From positions 1-64,000 of IMG/VR virus record IMGVR_UViG_3300009502_000025: a stretch of DNA of 64,000 nucleotides. One strand, given 5' to 3'. The notes beneath the pieces are model-generated. The model saw only the letters and a list, made by a program, of their open reading frames with translations, did no database searches and was not told where the DNA came from. Each line of letters begins with the position of its first letter. The stretch's first letter is position 1. Made by a program: the position numbers and the translations under genes. Positions 15,118 through 24,353 of the stretch are shown here, piece after piece. This DNA is from a virus.

Positions 15118-15390
15118 ATGAACTCACGCAAAGGCGACTGCCCTGAGACCGACGAAGAGCTGTACCGCACTCTCGACAAAAGGAATAAGAAGCCTATGAA
15201 AATCAAGCCGTCGAAAATGTCTTTGGAAGAGTTTCTCGGGACTCTTGTTCTCGAGCGCGCCAAGTACAACGAGGACTTTAAACTCTCGGAGGTCGGATTC
15301 TGGATTGACCAGTATGAACTCTACCAGAGGGGTTTCAGGGACGGGGACATGCACGACAGCACCCTCGTCATTCTTTCGAGAATGGAGTAA
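15118..15390 (+). CDS. Hypothetical protein, 90 residues
   Basis: ACGAGGAGC precedes the ATG. The product has a basic start and a helical C-terminal half. No family recognised. It lies in the GC-rich cluster under promoter copy 3. Confidence 0.65.
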   Translation: MNSRKGDCPETDEELYRTLDKRNKKPMKIKPSKMSLEEFLGTLVLERAKYNEDFKLSEVGFWIDQYELYQRGFRDGDMHDSTLVILSRME

Positions 15391-15393
15391 ATT

Positions 15394-15603
15394 ATGAACG
15401 TGGCCATCACCATAAAAATCCCGTCTGAGGATGTTGCGGAGATACTGCGGACTTACTTTGCTGGCCAGTACCCAGGGTTGCGGCCGCTCGGAGCTGCGAG
15501 GATTGATATCGAGATGGTAACAGCGGACCGCCCAGGGGAGGTCGACAAGGCTATCTTCAAGGGAATCTCCATTGATTTCACGAAGAATCTTCCCGAAAGG
15601 TGA
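15394..15603 (+). CDS. Hypothetical protein, 69 residues
   Basis: It begins three bases after the previous stop. The pattern of alternating beta-type residues suggests a small alpha/beta fold. No known motif. Confidence 0.6.
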   Translation: MNVAITIKIPSEDVAEILRTYFAGQYPGLRPLGAARIDIEMVTADRPGEVDKAIFKGISIDFTKNLPER

Positions 15604-15605
15604 TC

Positions 15606-15888
15606 ATGAAAACATGGCTTCACTGTTGGTCAGCCAGCCACAATCGCGATAGGCAGCGACTCTTACCCTGCAGTCGTTGTAAGGGTTACACCTAAGACAG
15701 TCATAGTCCAGCATGTCAAGACCGGACCGAATAAGTGCCAGTGGCCTAATCAGGACTTCGAGGCCTACCTTGATCAGCCCGATGGATTCGATAAGATATT
15801 CTATAAGAACACGCGCGGCGGTTACCAGTCCGGTTGCTACCGACTTTATATTGGTCGGGCCGTGTTTTATCAGGACCCGGGCTTCTAA
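15606..15888 (+). pseudogene. Small conserved-looking gene with an apparent frameshift at AAAA
   Basis: ATG at 15606 follows AAGGTG, but its frame stops at codon 30. A long coherent protein continues in another frame from about 15610 to a TAA at 15886-15888 (VGQPATIAIGSDSYPAVVV through AVFYQDPGF) and has no start codon of its own. Losing one A in the AAAA run at 15609-15612 would join them into one protein of about 92 residues. This is either a sequencing or assembly slip, a real mutation, or ribosomal frameshifting at the very start. Confidence 0.6.
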
Positions 15889-15899
15889 GGAGTGGAGAA

Positions 15900-16247
15900 A
15901 TGAGTACACGAGCCGTTATCGTTCTCAGGGACTACTCTCAGCACGAATTGAGGTTCTACAAACATGGTGATGGTGGCCCGTCGGATACCCTACCTACTCT
16001 CGAGAAATTTCTCGACTGGGTTGAAACCCGACGGATTCGCAGCAATCTCCAGCAGGCGGCTGGCTGGCTCGTAATCCTTGGTAATACTGAACTCGGTGGA
16101 TTCAGAGAGCCGAATCCCGACGATAAGTTCATGGGCTGGAAAGCCAGTATTTTCGAACCCATGCCCGATTATGACAGCGGCGATGATGCTAGGTTCCAGT
16201 ACATCATCGACCTCGAAAAAAAGACTATTGAAGTAAAGGGAGAATAA
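15900..16247 (+). CDS. Hypothetical protein, 115 residues
   Basis: TAAGGAGTGGAGAA precedes the ATG at 15900; the frame is open further upstream, but this site decides the start. The product begins MSTRAVIVLRDYSQHELRFY and holds GDGGPSDTLPTLEKFLDW, resembling small phage proteins of unknown role that I cannot name. An acidic C-terminal part follows. Confidence 0.7.
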   Translation: MSTRAVIVLRDYSQHELRFYKHGDGGPSDTLPTLEKFLDWVETRRIRSNLQQAAGWLVILGNTELGGFREPNPDDKFMGWKASIFEPMPDYDSGDDARFQYIIDLEKKTIEVKGE

Positions 16248-16249
16248 AG

Positions 16250-16453
16250 GTGAGTAATGAGACGTCGACCTCGAATAATGGTGGTATTGGATTTACCGGG
16301 CTTTTGACGATAGTATTTATCGTCCTCAAGCTCTTGGGTAAGATAGACTGGTCCTGGTTCTGGGTGCTGAGTCCCCTTATTTTTAGCGCAGGTCTTGTAG
16401 TCCTGATTCTTATCATCGCTCTTATCATCGCTCTTCTCATCGAGCTTTCCTAA
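16250..16453 (+). CDS. Two-pass small membrane protein (Fragile-X-F type annotation)
   Basis: The start is GTG at 16250 after AAAGG. The 67-residue product has a polar start, then a hydrophobic segment (LLTIVFIVLKLLG), the motif KIDWSWFWVLSPL, and a second long hydrophobic segment. The WSWFWVLSP motif is typical of small phage membrane proteins that databases label transmembrane Fragile-X-F protein. The role is unknown. Confidence 0.8.
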   Translation: MSNETSTSNNGGIGFTGLLTIVFIVLKLLGKIDWSWFWVLSPLIFSAGLVVLILIIALIIALLIELS

Positions 16454-16501
16454 TAATAATTCAATAGACGATCTATATTCTTAAGGTACAAGGAGACATA
16501 T

Positions 16502-17389
16502 ATGTCAGATGTTCTTAATCGTAGACTGAGGGGTTCAGATCATAGTCTGGACCCCTATTTCTCTGTAAAAAGAGAGAGGCTACTTACTTCCAGTGGTGAG
16601 TATGTGGGATTCGATGCCCTCATCAATTCAAAACTCAACAAGACGCTCAGTGTCGTGGGAGAATCCTATCACTTCGTTCCTCACAAAACGGCATCTCAGA
16701 CGGTGCATGATTTTCTCGACGCGACAAAACTTAACTACGTGATTAAGTTTATTAGAACCGCCGCCAACGGAGCTCAGTACTTCGAGGTCATCGAATTCCC
16801 AGATCTGAAGTTCGAGGTTCTACCGAAGGGAAAGGATACGTCCTTAGACGCTGACAAGCATAAGCCAGACGAGTACGTGCCCACCATCACTGTTCGTAGC
16901 TCCTACGACAAGTCCTACCCGACTCAGTTTGCCTACGGCGCTTTCCGCTACATCTGCATCAACGGGGTAATGGTTGGAATCGATATCAGTAAGCTTTCGA
17001 TTCGTCATAATCAGAAACTCGTGGTCGGAGACGTCCAGAATAGCTTCGAGGAGAACCTCGAGAAGTCTATCGAAAGCTTGAAGGTTAGAATTCCTGAGCT
17101 CAACGAACTTGAGGGTCAGGAATTCGCTGAAGAGTTCCTTTTCAACAGGACCCTTCCTGCTAAGTTCAAGAAGGATATTGTAGAGATGGCGGGACCTGCA
17201 ATCTCTAGCTACTACGACACTATGACTTCACCTTCTGGTCGCACGAAGCAGGTTCTGAAGTCCATCGATACGGACATGTCTGCTTACGCAGTCATGAATA
17301 TCATCACCAGCCTTGTTTCCCATAAGGCTAAGAACGCTGCAAAGCAGCAGGGAATGTATAATATGGTGGCTAAAGTCTTTGATCTTTAA
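16502..17389 (+). CDS. DUF932-type phage/plasmid protein
   Basis: AAGGAGACATAT precedes the ATG. The 295-residue product has the layout I associate with DUF932 proteins: a GESYHFVPHKTASQTV segment near residue 54, FAYGAFRYICINGVMVG near 143 and a helical C-terminal third. These are found in phages and plasmids and their role is unknown. The assignment is by eye. Confidence 0.6.
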   Translation: MSDVLNRRLRGSDHSLDPYFSVKRERLLTSSGEYVGFDALINSKLNKTLSVVGESYHFVPHKTASQTVHDFLDATKLNYVIKFIRTAANGAQYFEVIEFPDLKFEVLPKGKDTSLDADKHKPDEYVPTITVRSSYDKSYPTQFAYGAFRYICINGVMVGIDISKLSIRHNQKLVVGDVQNSFEENLEKSIESLKVRIPELNELEGQEFAEEFLFNRTLPAKFKKDIVEMAGPAISSYYDTMTSPSGRTKQVLKSIDTDMSAYAVMNIITSLVSHKAKNAAKQQGMYNMVAKVFDL

Positions 17390-17400
17390 AAGGGGGTAAA

Positions 17401-17718
17401 GTGGGGCCTAACAACTACATAACAGCGAGTACAACGACTTACGCGACAAATACAGGGTATTACTATGATGCGCAGCCTCAGTATGTTTACTACGTTAATT
17501 CGGGCTTTGCAGCAAATAATCAAATATCGCCCGGGCCGATTTTCGAGCCGGTAGAGAAATCAGAACCAGAAAAACTATCGATTCGACAAACTATGATGGA
17601 GGAATTGATAAAGAGGTTGGAGTCTATATACATTAGTATAAGCAGTATTGAAATGCCTAAGCAGCGCTCAGACCTACGTGCAGACCTACGTGCCGAGCTA
17701 CTACTTAGGCTAGCTTAA
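17401..17718 (+). CDS. Hypothetical protein with Tyr/Thr-rich N-terminus
   Basis: GTG start after AGGGGGT. The first 50 residues are rich in Tyr, Thr and Asn; the C-terminal half is a helix with a short internal duplication (SDLRADLRAE, coded by a 12-base repeat). It looks like a flexible head with a coiled tail. Unknown function. Confidence 0.6.
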   Translation: MGPNNYITASTTTYATNTGYYYDAQPQYVYYVNSGFAANNQISPGPIFEPVEKSEPEKLSIRQTMMEELIKRLESIYISISSIEMPKQRSDLRADLRAELLLRLA

Positions 17719-17733
17719 AAGTGAGGAGAGAAT

Positions 17734-18042
17734 ATGAAGATGATTGATAAGATTCGTAAGGCTACGGATGAGGTGATCGATGAGCTCAAGTGGCCTCTTC
17801 GTGTAAAGCAGATTGAGAGGGCGGCCGAGTCCTTCCAAGACACCATCGAGAGTGATCGCCTGACATCAGAGCAGAAGCTGGTCGATCTCCAGAAGAAGCT
17901 TACCGAGGTGAAGACCGAGGACGAAGCTCGGAAGATTTGGAAGAGCATCGCAGAGGCTCGTATTGCCCTCGAGGAGACTGATCGCCTTGCCCAGATCGTT
18001 AAGAAGGAGCGTGATCTCCTCTTCGGCACTGTAAAGGAGTAA
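17734..18042 (+). CDS. Coiled-coil protein, 102 residues
   Basis: GAGGAGAG precedes the ATG. Almost the whole product is a charged amphipathic helix (AAESFQDTIESDRLTSEQKL and on). It may be a bundle or scaffold protein. No family recognised. Confidence 0.65.
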   Translation: MKMIDKIRKATDEVIDELKWPLRVKQIERAAESFQDTIESDRLTSEQKLVDLQKKLTEVKTEDEARKIWKSIAEARIALEETDRLAQIVKKERDLLFGTVKE

Positions 18043-18043
18043 C

Positions 18044-18214
18044 ATGAGGGTGCCTAAGCATATTAAATTTCAACGCAAGTTGGAAATCTACGCCAAGGTG
18101 CTACCTCTTCTCGAGGCCGGCTTGAAGCACTCCGAGGCATATAAGTGTGCTTCTCTTCTAACAGGGTATTCATACAGTACAGTATATAGATACTGCGAAA
18201 TACCTAATTACTGA
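18044..18214 (+). CDS. Small helix-turn-helix-like protein, 56 residues
   Basis: AAAGGAGTAAC gives an ideal ribosome site. The product MRVPKHIKFQRKLEIYAKVL and on ends in HSEAYKCASLLTGYSYSTVYRYC, which reads like a helix-turn-helix (small residues then an aromatic recognition helix). A DNA-binding role is inferred only. Confidence 0.6.
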   Translation: MRVPKHIKFQRKLEIYAKVLPLLEAGLKHSEAYKCASLLTGYSYSTVYRYCEIPNY

Positions 18215-18216
18215 AA

Positions 18217-18247
18217 AAAAACCCCGTCATTGAGACGGGGTTTTTTA
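18217..18247. terminator. Bidirectional terminator
   Basis: ACCCCGTC and GACGGGGT form the stem, with an A run on the left and a T run on the right. It serves both the plus-strand cluster and the minus-strand 1746-residue gene. Confidence 0.95.
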
Positions 18248-18251
18248 TACG

Positions 18252-21200
18252 TTAAAAATCTGTAATTTTTACGAATGGTGCTGATGTGTCAGTATTCTTT
18301 TTAGAGGCTATGAGCCACGACGTAGCTAGGTCATCTAATAGATTGTCATTTTTAGCCTTAGCGAATAATTCTCCATATACTAGGATTTGAAAAGTATTAA
18401 GAAAAGTTCTCATTTGATCAGGAGTTACTTTTTTAGGATTTGAGAACTGAGCAAGATAGTCTTTCAGATCTGAAGCCTCATAGCGAACTCCCGGAAGCAT
18501 TTTTTTAACAACTGAGGCTTTTTTAGAAAAATCTATCAGCACTTCTGGCGACAGTGTTTTCCACTTGGCCGTATCTACTCCATTGGGTTTATGCATCCCA
18601 TACTTCGCAAACCACTCAGCAACCTCTGGAGATCCCGTTGCCTTGCCTAAAGCAGCTTGGGCTCCTTTTTTCTTAAACTCTACTGTTACAGATCTGACCT
18701 CCGAAGAATTACTACCAATTCTCACGGTGTAGTCTCCGGATCCATTTAAATCTTTCATGACACCAGTTACTGTTACTGTTCCTAGATTAATAGGAAAAGA
18801 AATGAATTCTAGTTTAGGTAGAATGTGAGACTCTGGATCATCTCCGTACTCTACTTTTGCGGCCTTTTTAACTTTCTTTAAGCTAACCCCAATAATAGTT
18901 TTGCTCTCCAAAGCTTTAGCTAAGAAGTCATTTACTAACTGTAATTTTTCTTCTTTAGAATCGGTCGAATTTCCTATTCTCTCGAAAACACTGCGAATGT
19001 TATCTAGCTTAGTAGATTTACATATATAAATATCCGATGGATTCCAACTATCTGCAGATTTAAATCCCAAAGAAGTGGCCATGTGTTTTACTAGGTCGTG
19101 TATATCTCCACCGGCAGTTTTTGGGAACGTTGTCCGGCCCCTAGAGTAGATATACTCTTTTCTATTTCCTATCCATTTAGTAAAAGCTCTAGCAGATTCA
19201 GTTATGGAATGATGCCACCCCTTGTCGCAATCAGGAAATAATTTCTGAAGTTCTTTCAGAGAAGCTTCTACTCCTAATTCGTTTAATTTATATAAAGCAA
19301 ACGCTGTAGCAGTCTCCTGCTGCTCTGTTCTAGCCGTGGCGTCGCCCATCTTATTTCCTACTCCAGGGGTTGGTTTAAACTGGAGGGAGAAGGGATCTAA
19401 GGAAGGATCTTCTATGACAGGTCTATCACCTATTTTCATTACATGAATATGTAACTTAGCTGCAACTAAGTCAGCTGCTTCATTTCTATCAATGCCTGCG
19501 GTTGACCTAACATTCAATCTGATCTTTCCATCTTTACTATTTACCTTCTTAATAGTCTGCAGATTGTTCTTTGCTAAGAATTTATCCATTTGGTCTTGGG
19601 TCGTTTTTTCCTTTAAAGATTCGTGTACCTGCTGGAAATTCAAGGCAGAGAAAGTCAACCTGTCTACCAGTTTTATTATATTTCCGTCGATATCAGATAC
19701 GGCGAAACCCTCTTGTCCGGTCAGCTTGAATGATCCATCAGGTTCCCGTATGAAGGGAGTCACTCTAGGTAAATTATTTAACTTACCTATCAGGTAGTTC
19801 TTTAATTCAACAAGTCCAGCTTGAAACATAAGTAGGTTGCCGAATTCCTCTCGTTTTGTTTGTCCAAAGTATTCCTGCACACTCGCTATTTTAGACTTCG
19901 CTGAGTAATTTTCTGGTAGCCATTTCAAAAATTCTTCCACATATTTATTGATATCTCCGAACTGGAAATTCTGGCCTACGCCGTAATTTTCAAATCTGAT
20001 CAATAGGTCTCTTAAAGTAGGCTTTGCAGCTACCTCATTAGCGAAGTCTTTACACTTTTCAAAAGCTTCTGATGTCTTGTTCTGCAATCCGACGCACTCA
20101 TAGGATTCTTCTTCAGTTAAGGTTACTTTGCCAACCAGGGAAGGCAGATTAGAGTCTACCGCAAATAATCCTTGCACAGGATTTAATTTAGATATATCTA
20201 CATCTCCGAAAGACTTTGTTTCGGCTGCTGTCCTTAAGTCATTACCCCTTACGATTGTATGGAAGGCAACACCGGCATCACTAGATAAGATTCTCTGACC
20301 CAGATCCGTGTCTATTTCAACAGCGTACGTTAAGGTGTTAGGTGTAAATATAACCCATTGCTTACCCTGCTCATCCGTTCTTTGTTCTAGGTCTTCCTTT
20401 GTGAATAAGAAATCGCCGCACCATAACTCGCCATCAGGAATTCCTAATTGAGGAATATAATGCAAAGAGATTTTCAATTCATTAGCAAGGTTAGGCTTAT
20501 CTCCATATCGTGCGTCTATCTCTTCATCAGTTTGAAAAATCTGCGGCTGCTTGGGAGAAAATGTATTCTTCATACCGACGAAAGGCCCATTGACACCAGG
20601 ATAATTATTACCGAATACTGTAAAATGAGAACCATCCCATTTCATAGTAGCAGTGACTTCTTCTTCAGGGGTGTTGCCTTGTAGCTCCGAAAATAAAGAG
20701 CCGAGGTAGCGCATAGCCTTCTCACCGCCAATGGCACCTTCGTTGTATACAAGATCCTCTATGTGAGGGATATTAGCTCCACCTTTCTCGTTGAGCTCAT
20801 CTACTTTTCCAAGCCCTTGGCAATAAGAGCATTCGACTACTTCTCCGTTTAATTTTTGCCGGGTACCTTTGCCCTGGCATACAGGACACTTACCTACCAT
20901 CTCTGTCAGCCCAATAGGTGCTTTCTGATGCGTCAAGAAATCGTCAACGTAAGCTCTAAAATTCTCAGCTAGATCAGGGGGGAATGTCTGCTTTACTTTA
21001 TCCCAAATATATTCTAAGGGCTGCACTAAGTCTGTTGCGGTCCAGGGTTCACTAGACTCAGAAGAAATAAGTCCTGCTACCTCATCTGGATTCGTTATCA
21101 AAGGGATAGAGGGATCTTTCTTCCCATTCGCATCTCGCTTAAAGACTCCTTGATTATTTATGCCATAGCCTAGTTGTTTCATGATAGCTGCAAGAGCCCC

Positions 21201-23492
21201 TACTCTTCCAATAGGGCCATACTTAGACTCACCAAGGCCAAATCCAGCATACTTAAATGACAACCAGTTAAGCTCACCTAGCATTAAGTCTATCTGAACA
21301 TGCTTGTCTGTCTCATTACCGGCCTCATCGAATTGAGGAAACAATACACTCACCTGATTAAATCCTACAGATGGTGCACACTTAAAGCCTTCTTTTTCAA
21401 AAGCTGCCGTTATAGTTTTCAGATCTAAATCGCTTTGTACGCCTAAGTCGATATCTCCATTGTCAGGTTTCTTACCTGTAGATCCGATAGGCCGGTACTC
21501 AACTCCAGGTATGAGTCTTTGAAGAAAAGGGTCGAATTTCTCCAAAGTTGGCAGAATATATTCTCTCTTAATCCTATCACCGGAAACGGCGTGACCGCCC
21601 TCGACATAGTTTTCTAGAGAAGTGTATAATGATAATAACTCTTTTGCAGAATGCTCCTTTAAGGACAGAGCTAAATCATACATAGGTATGGATAAAGTTT
21701 CCGAGAGGTAAGTCAGTAGCTCATTGCGGATTGCTGTAGATTCCTGCACACCTAAGCCGTCTCTTGTTGCTTCAAACATTTCCATAGCTAATTCTTTATC
21801 ATCAGCTGTTATACGCTGGAATTCTTCAAAGTTACCATCCATTGCGGCGTTGCGTGCTTTCGTAGCAGAGAATCCGTTGACGTCGTTTGAGTCTGGATCT
21901 CTATCTCCGGTTGAAACGACCTGAATGGAATTAAATACGTAATATCCGTGGTTAGATTGTACATCATTATACTTTTCACATTGTATCTTTAACTGAGCCA
22001 CAGCATCTACGTCCTGGTAAATGATAAGATCAGTATACTTCTTATTGTAGAACCATACGAGAGCCTCGAAAATCGTAGTCACTTCAGGGTCTGCTAAGAC
22101 AGTTACACCTTGAGGAACCATCCTCGATAAGAAATTGACCTTCTGTTCCCAGGATAGGGGATTCTTTTTCTGATCATGAGAGTGGGTAGTCAACACATAA
22201 GCATCTGTCTGATACTTCTTAGCTGTTTCGAGAACGATATTGAAAGCCTTCATGTGCCCCTTGGTAGGAGGATTGTAGCGGCCCCAAATAAAGGTAGCTT
22301 TCTTCTTAGGCTCATCTTCGACAGCTTCATCTAAGTTTTTTGATATAACCTTTCCATTAGGCCCATCTATATCAATATCGACTGATTTTCTATCTTTTCC
22401 ATTGATATTGAATTTCTGAAGCATGTGAGGGTACTTTCCAGGATGAGCTACAGCGTCTAAACAGAACCTAGCTGCCATCTCTAGGCCGGGCTTCAAAGCA
22501 TCTTTTGCGTTGGGACCTATTTTCGCCCCATATAGAAGGGATTCAACATCCTGCTTATCTTTTGGTGTGACTTCGAATATAAAGTCCTTAGGATCAAACC
22601 CAATTCCACCCTTGGCCCAGTATGCTTTCGCCACCCCTGGTCCTAATTCTACCCAGATCTGATTATAATCAGGTGTCACGTATCCTTTGGTGGCTTCTCG
22701 TTTTATATTGTTCATTAGTTCCCCTGGTTCCTCTTCTTGTTCCTTAGGTGCTTCTTCTGTTGGCACACCCTCTTGTTCCATTTCTACGGGCTCGGTATTC
22801 TGCTCAGGTTCTTCTACTTGCTGCTGTTCTATAGGTTGTTCCTGCTCTTGTTCGATTGGTCGCTCTTCCTCAGGTTCTTCCAAAGGAATATTTTGAGGGA
22901 CTTTCTTCAGTAGGGATTGCGCAAACTGGTTGAGGTAGAAAGATAGATTTTTAACAACTTGATAAGTATGCTTATCAAGTAAAGTACTTCCGTGCCTTGC
23001 ATTCCACTTTCGCGGAGCTATAGTAGTAGGGAATAAGGATGCGTTTTTCTGAGACAAGTTATAATTAAATCCCTGATAATGGAATGAAGGGCTGTTGGAC
23101 CATAGCTTAATGCTGCATTTCTTGAAGGCGTTTACCACACCCTCTTTATTTAGCTCCCACCCATTATCATTCATCGTTTTCTGCATTGGGAAAAACCCTA
23201 CCCATACTTCATATAATTCGGAAGGATCATCCTGAAGTTTAAAAGTGGCATTATCCACGTCTTTATAGTCATATTCATCCCCATACTTATGTGTGGAGTT
23301 AACTAAAATTTTGAATATGGCTAGATCTTGATCTGCGTTGTATATTGAGCTTATGAATTTAGAAGATTTGGTCGCCGGTCCTTCTATGGTATATCTCTCA
23401 TCGGATGCCATTTGTATCGCACCAGATACTGGAGAGCTCGCGATCTGATTGAGGGACAGGTCCTCGTAGATTAAATGCATTTTACGTGTCAT
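18252..23492 (-). CDS. 1746-residue fusion of nucleotidyltransferase and ligase-like domains
   Basis: Readable blocks in order: an N-terminal block to about 200 with phage-structural look; a Glu/Gln/Pro linker (205-260); an NMN-adenylyltransferase-like fold with GRYNPPTKGH (404-413) and FSATKAR (541-547); a pol-beta-type nucleotidyltransferase (PIGSTGKKPDNGDIDLG near 668-684 with QIDLML near 733); a DnaJ-like double CxxCxGxG zinc module (869-895); and a ligase-like nucleotidyltransferase with MKWDGS (950-955, motif I lysine 951) and QEGFAV...IIKLVDR (1260-1278, motifs IV-V). The C-terminal 450 residues include SADSWNPSDIYI and GVSLKK, a possible nuclease-like fold. RNA repair or NAD-linked end processing is an inference. 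It is the last gene of the minus operon. Confidence 0.8.
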   Translation of the reverse strand: MTRKMHLIYEDLSLNQIASSPVSGAIQMASDERYTIEGPATKSSKFISSIYNADQDLAIFKILVNSTHKYGDEYDYKDVDNATFKLQDDPSELYEVWVGFFPMQKTMNDNGWELNKEGVVNAFKKCSIKLWSNSPSFHYQGFNYNLSQKNASLFPTTIAPRKWNARHGSTLLDKHTYQVVKNLSFYLNQFAQSLLKKVPQNIPLEEPEEERPIEQEQEQPIEQQQVEEPEQNTEPVEMEQEGVPTEEAPKEQEEEPGELMNNIKREATKGYVTPDYNQIWVELGPGVAKAYWAKGGIGFDPKDFIFEVTPKDKQDVESLLYGAKIGPNAKDALKPGLEMAARFCLDAVAHPGKYPHMLQKFNINGKDRKSVDIDIDGPNGKVISKNLDEAVEDEPKKKATFIWGRYNPPTKGHMKAFNIVLETAKKYQTDAYVLTTHSHDQKKNPLSWEQKVNFLSRMVPQGVTVLADPEVTTIFEALVWFYNKKYTDLIIYQDVDAVAQLKIQCEKYNDVQSNHGYYVFNSIQVVSTGDRDPDSNDVNGFSATKARNAAMDGNFEEFQRITADDKELAMEMFEATRDGLGVQESTAIRNELLTYLSETLSIPMYDLALSLKEHSAKELLSLYTSLENYVEGGHAVSGDRIKREYILPTLEKFDPFLQRLIPGVEYRPIGSTGKKPDNGDIDLGVQSDLDLKTITAAFEKEGFKCAPSVGFNQVSVLFPQFDEAGNETDKHVQIDLMLGELNWLSFKYAGFGLGESKYGPIGRVGALAAIMKQLGYGINNQGVFKRDANGKKDPSIPLITNPDEVAGLISSESSEPWTATDLVQPLEYIWDKVKQTFPPDLAENFRAYVDDFLTHQKAPIGLTEMVGKCPVCQGKGTRQKLNGEVVECSYCQGLGKVDELNEKGGANIPHIEDLVYNEGAIGGEKAMRYLGSLFSELQGNTPEEEVTATMKWDGSHFTVFGNNYPGVNGPFVGMKNTFSPKQPQIFQTDEEIDARYGDKPNLANELKISLHYIPQLGIPDGELWCGDFLFTKEDLEQRTDEQGKQWVIFTPNTLTYAVEIDTDLGQRILSSDAGVAFHTIVRGNDLRTAAETKSFGDVDISKLNPVQGLFAVDSNLPSLVGKVTLTEEESYECVGLQNKTSEAFEKCKDFANEVAAKPTLRDLLIRFENYGVGQNFQFGDINKYVEEFLKWLPENYSAKSKIASVQEYFGQTKREEFGNLLMFQAGLVELKNYLIGKLNNLPRVTPFIREPDGSFKLTGQEGFAVSDIDGNIIKLVDRLTFSALNFQQVHESLKEKTTQDQMDKFLAKNNLQTIKKVNSKDGKIRLNVRSTAGIDRNEAADLVAAKLHIHVMKIGDRPVIEDPSLDPFSLQFKPTPGVGNKMGDATARTEQQETATAFALYKLNELGVEASLKELQKLFPDCDKGWHHSITESARAFTKWIGNRKEYIYSRGRTTFPKTAGGDIHDLVKHMATSLGFKSADSWNPSDIYICKSTKLDNIRSVFERIGNSTDSKEEKLQLVNDFLAKALESKTIIGVSLKKVKKAAKVEYGDDPESHILPKLEFISFPINLGTVTVTGVMKDLNGSGDYTVRIGSNSSEVRSVTVEFKKKGAQAALGKATGSPEVAEWFAKYGMHKPNGVDTAKWKTLSPEVLIDFSKKASVVKKMLPGVRYEASDLKDYLAQFSNPKKVTPDQMRTFLNTFQILVYGELFAKAKNDNLLDDLATSWLIASKKNTDTSAPFVKITDF

Positions 23493-23503
23493 AGTTAATT
23501 AGT
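23490..23503 (-). promoter_or_regulatory. ACTAATTAACTATG at a start codon without ribosome site
   Basis: The minus strand reads ACTAATTAACTATG, whose ATG is the predicted start of the 1746-residue gene. The same 14 bases, with the same relation to the start, occur at 49694. There is no Shine-Dalgarno sequence. Confidence 0.55.
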
Positions 23504-23507
23504 AAAT

Positions 23508-23537
23508 TAAAAAAGCCCGACATAACATCGGGCTTTG
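23508..23537 (-). terminator. Rho-independent terminator
   Basis: GCCCGATGTTATGTCGGGC then a T run on the minus strand. It ends transcripts from the 57-residue gene, so the large gene downstream needs its own promoter, consistent with the ACTAATTA motif beside it. Confidence 0.9.
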
Positions 23538-23540
23538 TTT

Positions 23541-23714
23541 TCAATCTTCTACTTTAGTCTTCTTAGATCTAAACGTTGTCTTTTTAATTTCTTTTTCGCT
23601 GCTCCACGAGTCATCTTCTTGCTTGTTCGCTAGCTCTTTTTTTAGCTTAGCTATCTTGTCTTTCCATTCTTGACTCTCTGGATCCATTTTTATTATGATA
23701 GTCTTATCACTCAT
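23541..23714 (-). CDS. Small charged protein, 57 residues
   Basis: AAGGAGTTCACAC precedes the ATG on the minus strand. The product starts MSDKTIIIKMDPESQEWKDK and is Lys/Glu-rich, mostly helical. Unknown function. It is co-oriented with the split AAA+ genes upstream. Confidence 0.65.
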   Translation of the reverse strand: MSDKTIIIKMDPESQEWKDKIAKLKKELANKQEDDSWSSEKEIKKTTFRSKKTKVED

Positions 23715-23739
23715 GTGTGAACTCCTTAAGTCGGATCAA

Positions 23740-24336
23740 TTAACCTGGTAGATTTCTCATTTGTAAAAGTGCCCAGCGCTTCCATTCTGGATTGCCTGAG
23801 GCATATACTGAACATAGTGTCTTATATAACCTAAAGGATACGCGAGGAGCGTACTTCAAATAACTTCTTAAGAATTTTAAAACTTCTTTCTTTTGTGTCA
23901 TTGTAAGACTAGGCACCAGGTCAGCAAGCTGCGTCTCTATGAGGTCGGTGGCTTGCTCCTTTGTGTAGACGTATCGGATACAAGTTACACGGTCAGCTAA
24001 GGCCGTAGGAACATCCATATAGTTAGAGATAAAGATCATAAAAGATTCAAAGTAGAACTCTACTGGAATCTCGTCATCCTCTTCAGTATCCAGATCGCTC
24101 ATACCCTCGTCTTCGAATTCGCCACCACCACTAAACATATCTTCGTCATCTGGAGTTATGGTCGCCTTCTTTTTCGGAGCTTCTATCATTCTAGATATAG
24201 AATTGCTTGGATCATGCTCTGGAAAAATCTTTTCATAGATCCGAGAAGGAACTATCTCGGATCCTGCATACTGCTCGTTTAAGTAGATATCGACGCCCCG
24301 GACATTGGCGTTTTTAATTAGGTTTACTTTCATCAT
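23740..24336 (-). CDS. C-terminal part of a split AAA+ ATPase
   Basis: The first 95 residues are a poorly conserved, acidic segment. From about residue 95 the sequence EFYFESFMIFISNYMDVPTALADR continues exactly as the sensor-1 strand and following helix of AAA+ ATPases, then VTCIRYV and a helical lid. It lacks Walker motifs; these are in the adjacent upstream ORF (24354-25424). Its own ribosome site (AAAAGGA) precedes an ATGATG start. The two products probably meet to form one ATPase. Confidence 0.7.
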   Translation of the reverse strand: MMKVNLIKNANVRGVDIYLNEQYAGSEIVPSRIYEKIFPEHDPSNSISRMIEAPKKKATITPDDEDMFSGGGEFEDEGMSDLDTEEDDEIPVEFYFESFMIFISNYMDVPTALADRVTCIRYVYTKEQATDLIETQLADLVPSLTMTQKKEVLKFLRSYLKYAPRVSFRLYKTLCSVYASGNPEWKRWALLQMRNLPG

Positions 24337-24353
24337 TTTAATTCAGTTCCTTT

